A stretch of DNA of 64,000 bases from Candidatus Tumulicola sp. (GTDB taxonomy: Bacteria > Vulcanimicrobiota > Vulcanimicrobiia > Vulcanimicrobiales > Vulcanimicrobiaceae), in NCBI GenBank assembly GCA_036490475.1, contig DASXDT010000001.1:186001-250000 (forward strand), written 5' to 3'. The notes under the pieces are model-generated. The model saw only the letters and a program-made list of their open reading frames with translations, had not been told where the DNA came from and did not search any database. The position numbers and the translations under genes are program-made. Below, in pieces: positions 31,850 through 39,395 of the stretch. Position 1 is the stretch's first letter, and each line of letters opens with the position of its first letter.

Positions 31850-33295
31850 TCAGTAGGTGTCGGCCGGCGTATCGTCGTGGAAGTTCTCGAAGAGCGTTGC
31901 GTTGCCGGTGGTCCGAATCGGAACGAACGGAATCGGTTTCTGCGTGTAGTCGAACATATCGTCGAATCCGTCGGCACGTTGATCGGCGTATTTTATGCCC
32001 GAATCGCCGCCGATAAACGGCAGGTCGAACGTCTCTTCGAGAAAGCGCAACGTGCCGGCGATCTCGTGCTGTTTGTGCGAGATGTAGCCGGCCCTGGCGT
32101 ACGGCGATACGACGATCAGCGGAACGCGAAAGCCGAGTCCCTCATAGGCATTTGACTGAGAATCTAGATACTGCGGCGGTTTCACCTCATCGTACCAACC
32201 GCCCCACTCATCCCACATGACGATGATTGCGGTGCTCTTCCAATACTCGCTTTTGCCGATCGCATTGACGATCGAGGCGACCCATTTCGGCCCCTCATTC
32301 CCCGACTGCGGACCCGGATGATCGGACGTCTGACCGCTCGGAGTCACCCACGAAACATTGGCAAGCTTACCGGTGCGGATATCTTTGAGGACCTGCGTAT
32401 CGGGATAGATAATATTTTTGCGATCGGGACCGTTCCATACTGCCGAGCTCGATTCGAACGGATCGAGGTCGCGCCCCGTCCCGGTTTCTTGCGCGTAATA
32501 TTTCCACGTGACATTCGACGCGTCTAAGTTTTGCGCGATCGTCGGATAGGTGAAGCACGGATAGGGACCCGCGATTTCGTGCCCCGTATCTTCTGAGTAG
32601 ACGGGCGGCCTCGCCCGTCCGCCCTTTAGAACGTTCACCGTCGTTCCGGTTTCGGCGTCGCAGCCCCACGGTTGTCCGTGGGGAACCTCGGTTGCGTGAC
32701 CCGATTCGCCCGCAATCAAGTACTGGTGCGACGGAAACGTCGGACCATTATTCGACGAAAACGTGTTGTCGCCGAGTGCGTATTGTTGCGCCATCGCCCA
32801 GTACTCCGTTATCTGCGTTGGATCGACGTATGAAAACGACATCTGTTTGAACCTGGCGGACTGCTGGATGTGAAAGCACGGCGGTTCGTTGTAGCGGTTG
32901 ATTGGATTGCTGCATATCGAACCGGTTTTCTTCAACGAGACGACGTACTGATCGAAGCCGTCGATCTTTCCCTTATCGTAATCCTCGAGAAACTGATAAT
33001 GGGAATGGTCCATCTCGACCGGCCACGTTAGTGGTATCGACTGCAAATGATAGACCGTGCCGTCGTGGCCGACGCCCGAGTTGACCGTCCGCGCGCCCGG
33101 AAACGCGTGGAACAAGTTCTCGAAGCTGCGATTTTCTTGCATGATGATGACGACATGCTTAATCGGGGTTGACGTCGCTGCGCGCCTGGCCGCGCCCGGC
33201 GAGAACGCTCCGGGGAAACCGGAGGCGCCCGGCGCGCCATCGCATGCAGCAAGGCAAGCAAACGCCAGAACGGCGCTTATCCATCGTGAATACAC
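31850..33295 (-). CDS. phospholipase C-like phosphoesterase lipoprotein, array copy 5
   Basis: 481 residues from a GTG at 33295, giving a clean lipoprotein signal (VLAFACLAAC, Cys18). The frame stays open upstream to 33382, but that extension is the decayed 3' end of another array member and is excluded. Motifs: IIMQENRSFENLFHAFPG, NNGPTFPSHQYLIAGESGH, WDEWGGWYDEV (His replaced by Glu), C-terminal FHDDTPADTY. It differs from its neighbours more than they differ from each other. Confidence 0.8.
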   Translation of the reverse strand: MYSRWISAVLAFACLAACDGAPGASGFPGAFSPGAARRAATSTPIKHVVIIMQENRSFENLFHAFPGARTVNSGVGHDGTVYHLQSIPLTWPVEMDHSHYQFLEDYDKGKIDGFDQYVVSLKKTGSICSNPINRYNEPPCFHIQQSARFKQMSFSYVDPTQITEYWAMAQQYALGDNTFSSNNGPTFPSHQYLIAGESGHATEVPHGQPWGCDAETGTTVNVLKGGRARPPVYSEDTGHEIAGPYPCFTYPTIAQNLDASNVTWKYYAQETGTGRDLDPFESSSAVWNGPDRKNIIYPDTQVLKDIRTGKLANVSWVTPSGQTSDHPGPQSGNEGPKWVASIVNAIGKSEYWKSTAIIVMWDEWGGWYDEVKPPQYLDSQSNAYEGLGFRVPLIVVSPYARAGYISHKQHEIAGTLRFLEETFDLPFIGGDSGIKYADQRADGFDDMFDYTQKPIPFVPIRTTGNATLFENFHDDTPADTY

Positions 33296-33350
33296 GCCTG
33301 GCGTATTAGCCGGATGCGTCAGTAAATACTGTCCGTTCCGTTCGAGGATA
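33296..33350 (-). pseudogene. remnant 3' end of another phosphoesterase copy
   Basis: Read leftward, this spacer encodes GQYLLTHPANTPG, closely matching the C-terminal AHYFLTHPDNTPGDTY of copy 3 and AQYFLTHVDNTPPDTY of copy 6. In the place of the final DTY-stop it reads VYS and runs into the start of copy 5. Confidence 0.6.
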
Positions 33351-33356
33351 GGGTAC

Positions 33357-34832
33357 CTAGTACGTGTCCCCGGGCGTGTCATCGTGAAGGTTTAAGAAGT
33401 ACCGCGCACCGTGCTTGACTGGGGGAATGGTGACGAATGGAATCGGCGACTGCGTGTAGTCAAACATGTCGTCGAACCCGTCGGCCCGGCAATCGGCGTA
33501 CTGCGTTTTTTTGTCCGTGCACGACCCGATGGTACCCAAACCAAACGTTTCTTCGATGAAGCGCAACGTGCTGGCGATCTCGTGCTGGTCGTGCGAGACG
33601 TACCCGGCCTTCGCGTACGGCGACACGACGATCAGGGGCACGCGGAAGCCGAGACCCTCACGTGCTCCGGTTTGTGGATCGGCGTACTGCGGCGGATGAA
33701 CCGGATCGAACCAGCCGCCCCACTCGTCCCACATGATGATGATTGCGGTGCTGTCCCAGTACTGGCTGTTGCCGACGGCATTGACGATCGATGCGACCCA
33801 GTCCGGGCCGCCATCGCCGGACTGCCGGCCGGGATGATCGGATTTCAAGCCGCTGGGCGTCACCCACGATACGTTTGCGAGGTTGCCGCTCGTGATGTCG
33901 GAGAGAACCTTGGTATCGGGCGAGATGATGTTCGCGCGATCGGCGCCGTCCCAAATCGGTTTGTTGGCCTCAAACGGCTCGAGGTCACGCCCCGAATCGG
34001 CCTTTTGCGCGTAGTAGCGCCAGGTCAGACCGGCACCATCTAGGGCGGCGGCGATCGTTGGATAGCTAAAGCAGGGGCTCGGCCCGGCGACTTCGTGACC
34101 GGTTGCCGGAGAGAATACCGGGGGATCGGCCGGGCCGTAGGCTAGCAGATTGACGGTCACACTACTGTTCGCGTTGCAGCCCCACGGCTGTCCGTTGGGC
34201 ACTTCGACGGAGTGACCCGATTGGCCGGCGACCAGATATTGATGCGAAACGAACGTCGGGCCGTTGTTGGACGAGAATGTTTCGTCGCCCAACGCGTACT
34301 CCTCGGCCATCGTCCAGTACGGCGTGATCTCCGTGTGATCGACGTACGAAAACGCCCGCTGCTTGTCGACCGGATTCTTTGAGATCACCCAGCAGCTCGG
34401 CTCGTTTTGATAGTACGGGTTATTACCTTTGCCTTGACACTTTGGGTCGTTAGCAGGTTGAGGAAGAATCTCACTATCCCAGCCGTCGTCTTTGCCTTGG
34501 TCGTAATCTTCTAAGAATTGCGAATGCGAATGGTTAAGGTCGAAGTAATATGCGAGATCAACCTTTTTCACCTTATACTGGCTGCCGTGGCCGTTACCGA
34601 ACTTGGCCGTCTTGGCACCAGGAAAACCATAAAACAAGTTATTGAAGCTACGGTTTTCTTGCATGACGATAATGATGTGTTGGATGGGCGTCGTTCCACC
34701 GGAATGATGGGCGAACCGGCCGCCAAACGATGGGATCGCGGCGGGCTGCGACGAACCCGAGCCGCACCCAGAAAGCGCAAGCGCCACCGAAGCGAGCAGC
34801 GGCGCGAACGCAAGCCTTCGTGCGGAATTCAT
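33357..34832 (-). CDS. phospholipase C-like phosphoesterase lipoprotein, array copy 4
   Basis: 491 residues, lipobox LSGC, Cys23. IVMQENRSFNNLFYGFPGAKT, NNGPTFVSHQYLVAGQSGH, and WDEWGGWFDPVHPPQ, so the Asp/Glu pair is kept but His of YDHV is Pro. Ends LHDDTPGDTY. Most similar to copy 3 (34835-36274) over nearly the whole length, indicating a recent duplication. The start lies 2 bp after the stop of copy 3. Confidence 0.85.
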   Translation of the reverse strand: MNSARRLAFAPLLASVALALSGCGSGSSQPAAIPSFGGRFAHHSGGTTPIQHIIIVMQENRSFNNLFYGFPGAKTAKFGNGHGSQYKVKKVDLAYYFDLNHSHSQFLEDYDQGKDDGWDSEILPQPANDPKCQGKGNNPYYQNEPSCWVISKNPVDKQRAFSYVDHTEITPYWTMAEEYALGDETFSSNNGPTFVSHQYLVAGQSGHSVEVPNGQPWGCNANSSVTVNLLAYGPADPPVFSPATGHEVAGPSPCFSYPTIAAALDGAGLTWRYYAQKADSGRDLEPFEANKPIWDGADRANIISPDTKVLSDITSGNLANVSWVTPSGLKSDHPGRQSGDGGPDWVASIVNAVGNSQYWDSTAIIIMWDEWGGWFDPVHPPQYADPQTGAREGLGFRVPLIVVSPYAKAGYVSHDQHEIASTLRFIEETFGLGTIGSCTDKKTQYADCRADGFDDMFDYTQSPIPFVTIPPVKHGARYFLNLHDDTPGDTY

Positions 34833-34834
34833 AA

Positions 34835-36274
34835 CTAGTACGTATCTCCCGGCGTGTTATCGGGATGCGTTAAGAAGTAATGCGCGTCGTAGTGGTCGGT
34901 GGGAATCGTGACGAACGGAATCGGCGACTGCGTGTAGTCGAACATGTCGTCGAACGCATCGGCGCGTTGATCGGCATAGGTTGGGACCGAGCAGTTGCAG
35001 ATCGGCGGCAAGCCAAACGTTTCTTCGATGAAATGTAGCGTGCTGGCGATCTCGTGCTGGTCGTGCGAAATGTAGCCGGCTTTCGCGTACGGCGACACGA
35101 CGATCAGGGGAACGCGAAACCCGAGACCCTCGCGTGCTTTCGTTTGCGGATCGGGGTACTGCGGCGGATGCACCGGATCGAACCAGCCGCCCCACTCGTC
35201 CCACATGATGATGACTGCCGTGCTGTTCCAGTACTGGCTGTTGCCTACGGCGTTGACGATCGACGCGACCCAATCCGGGCCGCCGCTGCCGGATTGCGGA
35301 CCGGGGTGATCCGATTTCAGGCCGCTGGGCGTGACCCACGATACGTTCGCCAGGTTACCGCTGGAGATGTCGGTGAGCACCTTGGTGTCGGGCGCGATGA
35401 TGTTTGCGTGATCCGGGCCATCCCAAATCGGTTCGTTGGCCTGGAACGGCTCGAGGTCGCGTCCCGAATCCGCCTTCTGCGCATAGTACTTCCACGTGAT
35501 GCCGGCAGCGTCGAGGTTTGTAGCGATCGTCGGATAGCTGAAGCATGGGGGCGGGCCGGCGACTTCGTGACCCGTTGCCGGAGAAAATGCCGGGGGATAG
35601 GCTTGGCCATACGCCAGTAGGTTGACGGTCACACCACTGTGCGCGTTGCAGCCCCACGGCTGGCCGTCGGGAACTTCGACCGAGTGACCCGATTGGCCGG
35701 CAACGAGATATTGATGCGAAACGAATGTCGGGCCGCTGTTGGACGAGAACGCATCGTCGCCCAACGCGTATTCCTTAGCCATGGTCCAGTACGGAACGAT
35801 CTGCGTGGGATCGACATAGGAAAGTGCCGCCTGCCTAAAGGACTTGTTCTTCCAAAACACCCAACAGCTCGGCTCGTTGGCCTTGTTTACCGGATCCTTG
35901 CATATCGAACCGGGGCCGTTCAGATCCTCGATCAGATCGTCCCACCCATCGTCTTTGCCTTGATCGTAATCTTCTAAAAATTGCGTGTGCGAATGGTTGA
36001 GATCGAGCTTATTATACTTAAGGTCTACTTTCTGCAGCTCGTACTGGTGCCCGTGGCCGTTACCGAACTTGGCCGTCTTGGCGCCCGGAAAACCATAGAA
36101 TAAATTATTAAAGCTACGGTTTTCTTGCATGATGACGATGATATGTTGAATGGGAGTCGACCCACCGGAATGATGCGAGAACGGGCCGCCGGCGACGCCT
36201 TGGCCGGGAGTGGTCGACATGGGCGAACTGCAGGCGGCCAACGCCGCCACGGCCACGAGCGCTAATTTTTTCAT
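34835..36274 (-). CDS. phospholipase C-like phosphoesterase lipoprotein, array copy 3
   Basis: 479 residues; ATG at 36274 after AGAGGGA. Lipobox LAAC, Cys15. IIVIMQENRSFNNLF, NSGPTFVSHQYLVAGQSGH, WDEWGGWFDPVHPPQ, C-terminal THPDNTPGDTY. Exported, lipid-anchored phosphoesterase; the substrate (phospholipid or other phosphoester) cannot be told from sequence. Confidence 0.85.
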   Translation of the reverse strand: MKKLALVAVAALAACSSPMSTTPGQGVAGGPFSHHSGGSTPIQHIIVIMQENRSFNNLFYGFPGAKTAKFGNGHGHQYELQKVDLKYNKLDLNHSHTQFLEDYDQGKDDGWDDLIEDLNGPGSICKDPVNKANEPSCWVFWKNKSFRQAALSYVDPTQIVPYWTMAKEYALGDDAFSSNSGPTFVSHQYLVAGQSGHSVEVPDGQPWGCNAHSGVTVNLLAYGQAYPPAFSPATGHEVAGPPPCFSYPTIATNLDAAGITWKYYAQKADSGRDLEPFQANEPIWDGPDHANIIAPDTKVLTDISSGNLANVSWVTPSGLKSDHPGPQSGSGGPDWVASIVNAVGNSQYWNSTAVIIMWDEWGGWFDPVHPPQYPDPQTKAREGLGFRVPLIVVSPYAKAGYISHDQHEIASTLHFIEETFGLPPICNCSVPTYADQRADAFDDMFDYTQSPIPFVTIPTDHYDAHYFLTHPDNTPGDTY

Positions 36275-36307
36275 ACCATTCCCTCTATCGGCACATCGAG
36301 ACGCATC

Positions 36308-37810
36308 CTAGTAATCGATTTCCGGAGGCCAAACTTGCTTTTCGGCATCCTTGTTCACCTTCGGACAGGGTGGTAGTTTCACCGGTTTCGTAACCGGCGG
36401 TTCCTTCGCTAGTTTAATGGCCTTGAATTTGATCGGCTTCTGCGTAAAATCGAAAATGTCGTCGAAACCGTCGGCGCGCTCGTCGGCAAAGTGATATTTC
36501 GTTCCGGTTCCGAGCGGCGGCAGGTCGAAGGTCTCGCGGATGAAGTGGATCGAACTCGCGATCTCGTGCTGCTGATGTGAGATGTAACCGGCTTTCGCGT
36601 AGGGCGAAACGACGAGCAACGGGACACGGAAGCCTAAGCCCTCATTTGCGCCGGTGATTGGGTCGGGATACTGCTGCGGGATCACGTGGTCGTACCAGCC
36701 GCCCCACTCATCCCACATAACGATGACCGCGGTGCTGTTCCAATACTGACTCTTGCCGATCGCATTGACGATCAATGCGACCCAGTCGGGCCCGCAGTTT
36801 CCGGAACCCCCACCGGGATGATCGGAGGCATGCCCGTGCGGCATGACCCACGAGACTGACTGGAGATTGCCGTTGTCGATGTCGCTCAGCACGTTGGTGT
36901 CGGGAGATGAGATGTCGCCGTTCGACCAGTCGGGACCATACCGGATGCTCTTAACGGCATCAAAGGCGTTGAGCCACCACGAATCTATCTTGGGAGGCTG
37001 CACGTAGTAGCGCCAGCTGATGCCGGCATTGTCGAGCTCGTCGGCGATGGTGGTGTAGGTCGAATCCGGTCCCGTCATTTTGATCGGGAAGCACGGATCT
37101 GGACCCTTGATTTCGTGTCCGAAGATTGGATCGTACTGGGGTGGGTCGGCAGCGCCGTATTTCAGATAATATTCCCATTCGCTGGGAGCGTCGCAGCCCC
37201 ACGGTCCGCCGCCAAGGCTGGGAATGTCCGAGGCGTGGCCGGAGCGGCCGGCGATCATATATTGATGCGATGCGAACGTTGGCCCGTTGTTCGAGGAAAA
37301 GGTGTTGTCACCGAGCGCGTACTGCTTGGCCATATCCCAGTACGGCTGAACCTGGGCCTGAATGACGTACGTATAGGGTTCTTTATTAAACGGCGGCCCG
37401 TGAATCAAGTAGCACGGCGGGTAGTTGACCCAGAGTTCTTTGGTGCAATATTTTTGCGAGCCGTTGTTGCCGTAGATCTGTTGGTCGAACCCGTCGCCTT
37501 TGCCATTATCGAAATCCAAAAGAAACTGATAATGGTAGTGGTTTTGGTCGTGCGCGTACGCGAGGTTGATCGGTTTGAGCGGATACACGGTACCGTCATG
37601 CCCCATACCCGTCGTGGCAGTGTTCGCTCCCGGATAACCGTAAAACATGTTATCGAAGCTTCGATTCTCTTGCATGATGATGACGATATGCTGGATCGGG
37701 CTAGACGACGTGCGATGATGTGCGGCGTTCGCCGACGACAAGATCGACGTTCCACCGGAACCGCCGCACGCAGAGAGCGCGAATATCAATGCCATGGATA
37801 GTTTTTTCAC
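36308..37810 (-). CDS. phospholipase C-like phosphoesterase lipoprotein, array copy 2
   Basis: 500 residues from the GTG at 37810, 7 bp after AGGGG (an ATG overlapping the previous stop at 37828 would add six residues before the signal peptide). Lipobox LSAC, Cys15. IIMQENRSFDNMFYGYPGA, NNGPTFASHQYMIAGRSGH, and the complete WDEWGGWYDHVIPQQ, so its catalytic motif is intact. Longer C-terminus than copies 3-6, ending in PPEIDY. Confidence 0.85.
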   Translation of the reverse strand: MKKLSMALIFALSACGGSGGTSILSSANAAHHRTSSSPIQHIVIIMQENRSFDNMFYGYPGANTATTGMGHDGTVYPLKPINLAYAHDQNHYHYQFLLDFDNGKGDGFDQQIYGNNGSQKYCTKELWVNYPPCYLIHGPPFNKEPYTYVIQAQVQPYWDMAKQYALGDNTFSSNNGPTFASHQYMIAGRSGHASDIPSLGGGPWGCDAPSEWEYYLKYGAADPPQYDPIFGHEIKGPDPCFPIKMTGPDSTYTTIADELDNAGISWRYYVQPPKIDSWWLNAFDAVKSIRYGPDWSNGDISSPDTNVLSDIDNGNLQSVSWVMPHGHASDHPGGGSGNCGPDWVALIVNAIGKSQYWNSTAVIVMWDEWGGWYDHVIPQQYPDPITGANEGLGFRVPLLVVSPYAKAGYISHQQHEIASSIHFIRETFDLPPLGTGTKYHFADERADGFDDIFDFTQKPIKFKAIKLAKEPPVTKPVKLPPCPKVNKDAEKQVWPPEIDY

Positions 37811-37827
37811 GACGGATCCCCTCACCA

Positions 37828-39297
37828 TTAGTAGTCGATTTCTTCTGGGAACGTGTGCTTCAGGAAAAACGAGCCGGGTTCTTTGACGGGTTTGATGTTC
37901 TTGAACTTGATCGGCTGCTGCGTGTAGTCGAAACAGTCATCGAAGCCGTCGGCACGCTGATCGGCGTAGGTTTGGCCCGAACCTGCCCCCAGGAACGGCA
38001 GCTTGAACGTCTCCTCGATGAAACGCAAGGTGCTGGCAATTTCGTGCTGCTTATGCGAAATATAGTGCGGCTTGGCATACGGCGACACGACGATAAGCGG
38101 CACGCGATAGCCCAGGCCCTCGTAGACCCCGGTTTGCGAATCGGGATATTGCGGCGGCAGCACGTGGTCGTACCAGCCGCCCCATTCGTCCCACATGATG
38201 ATGATGGCGGTGTTTTTCCAGTACGGGCTCTTGCCGACCGCGTCGACGATCGACGCGACCCAGTCGGGACCGAGGTTACCCGAACCGCCTCCCGGATGGT
38301 CGGACGCACCGCCGTGCGGCATGACCCACGATACTTGCGCCAGATTTCCGTTCTGAATATCGGAGAGCACGTTGGTGTCCGGCATCGAGATGTCGCCGTT
38401 CGTCCAATCCGGCCCGTTGAAGACCGCTCGTACCGCTGCGAAGGCGTTGAGCCAGTACGAATCTTGAATCTTGCCTTTAATCTCGCGCGGCTGCACGTAG
38501 TATCGCCAGCTGATGCCGGCGTTATCCAGCGAGTCGGCGATGGTGGGATACGTTCCCGATTGTTTGAGCGGGAAGCACGGATCGACGCCGACGTATTCGT
38601 GCCCGACCTTCGGACCGAACGCAGGCGGGTCGGCTTCGCCGAACTCGATGTAGTTTTCGGTTTCGTTCGGCGCATTGCAACCCCAAGGCATCGTGCTGGG
38701 CACTTCGGAGGCGTGTCCGGATTGGCCGGCGATCAGATACTGATGCGAAACGAACGTCGGACCGTTGTTTGACGAAAATGTTTTGTCGCCCAAAACGTAC
38801 TGTTGGGCCATATCCCAGTACGGCTTAATCTGCGCCTGAATCGTATACGAGTACGGCATCTGCATGTTGCCGCTGCCGGTTAAGAAATTCCAACAGTGCG
38901 GTTCGTTAAACCAGTTCTTATCGGTGCAGCCCTTGCCGGATTTGTACGGCTGCGTAATCTGGTGTTCCCAGCCGTCGTTGCTACCGCGATCGTAATCTTC
39001 GAGGAACTGCCAGTGGTAGTGGTTGATGTCGTGGCCCCACTTGAGGGGAAGTGCTTGCAACTGATACACGCGTCCGTCGTGACCCTTGCCCGACGTCGCG
39101 TAGTTTGCGCCCGGAAACTTGTAGAAGAAATTATCGAAGCTCCGGTTTTCTTGCATGATGATGACGATGTGCTGGATCGGGCTCGACGAGGCGCTGCGGT
39201 GGCTTCCAGCGGCAGACGGTCCAAACGACGGCTGGCCGCTCGGTCCGCTACACGAGGTAGCAATCGCAGCCATACACAACAGCGCGGCACGTTTCAT
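37828..39297 (-). CDS. phospholipase C-like phosphoesterase lipoprotein, array copy 1
   Basis: 489 residues, lipobox ATSC, Cys16. IIMQENRSFDNFFYKFPGAN, NNGPTFVSHQYLIAGQSGH, complete WDEWGGWYDHVLPPQ, C-terminus FPEEIDY. First gene of the operon and, with copy 2, the pair that keeps the canonical active-site motif. Upstream lies a 98-bp region shared with the divergent cyclase/ATPase regulator. Confidence 0.85.
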   Translation of the reverse strand: MKRAALLCMAAIATSCSGPSGQPSFGPSAAGSHRSASSSPIQHIVIIMQENRSFDNFFYKFPGANYATSGKGHDGRVYQLQALPLKWGHDINHYHWQFLEDYDRGSNDGWEHQITQPYKSGKGCTDKNWFNEPHCWNFLTGSGNMQMPYSYTIQAQIKPYWDMAQQYVLGDKTFSSNNGPTFVSHQYLIAGQSGHASEVPSTMPWGCNAPNETENYIEFGEADPPAFGPKVGHEYVGVDPCFPLKQSGTYPTIADSLDNAGISWRYYVQPREIKGKIQDSYWLNAFAAVRAVFNGPDWTNGDISMPDTNVLSDIQNGNLAQVSWVMPHGGASDHPGGGSGNLGPDWVASIVDAVGKSPYWKNTAIIIMWDEWGGWYDHVLPPQYPDSQTGVYEGLGYRVPLIVVSPYAKPHYISHKQHEIASTLRFIEETFKLPFLGAGSGQTYADQRADGFDDCFDYTQQPIKFKNIKPVKEPGSFFLKHTFPEEIDY

Positions 39298-39395
39298 CTA
39301 GGAGCGCCTTCCGCGCCTGCGTAATTGAGTCCTAGACCCACAACAAGAGCGACCGTAACCGTAGTCATCATTTCCCATGAAACCACGCGGGGTGT

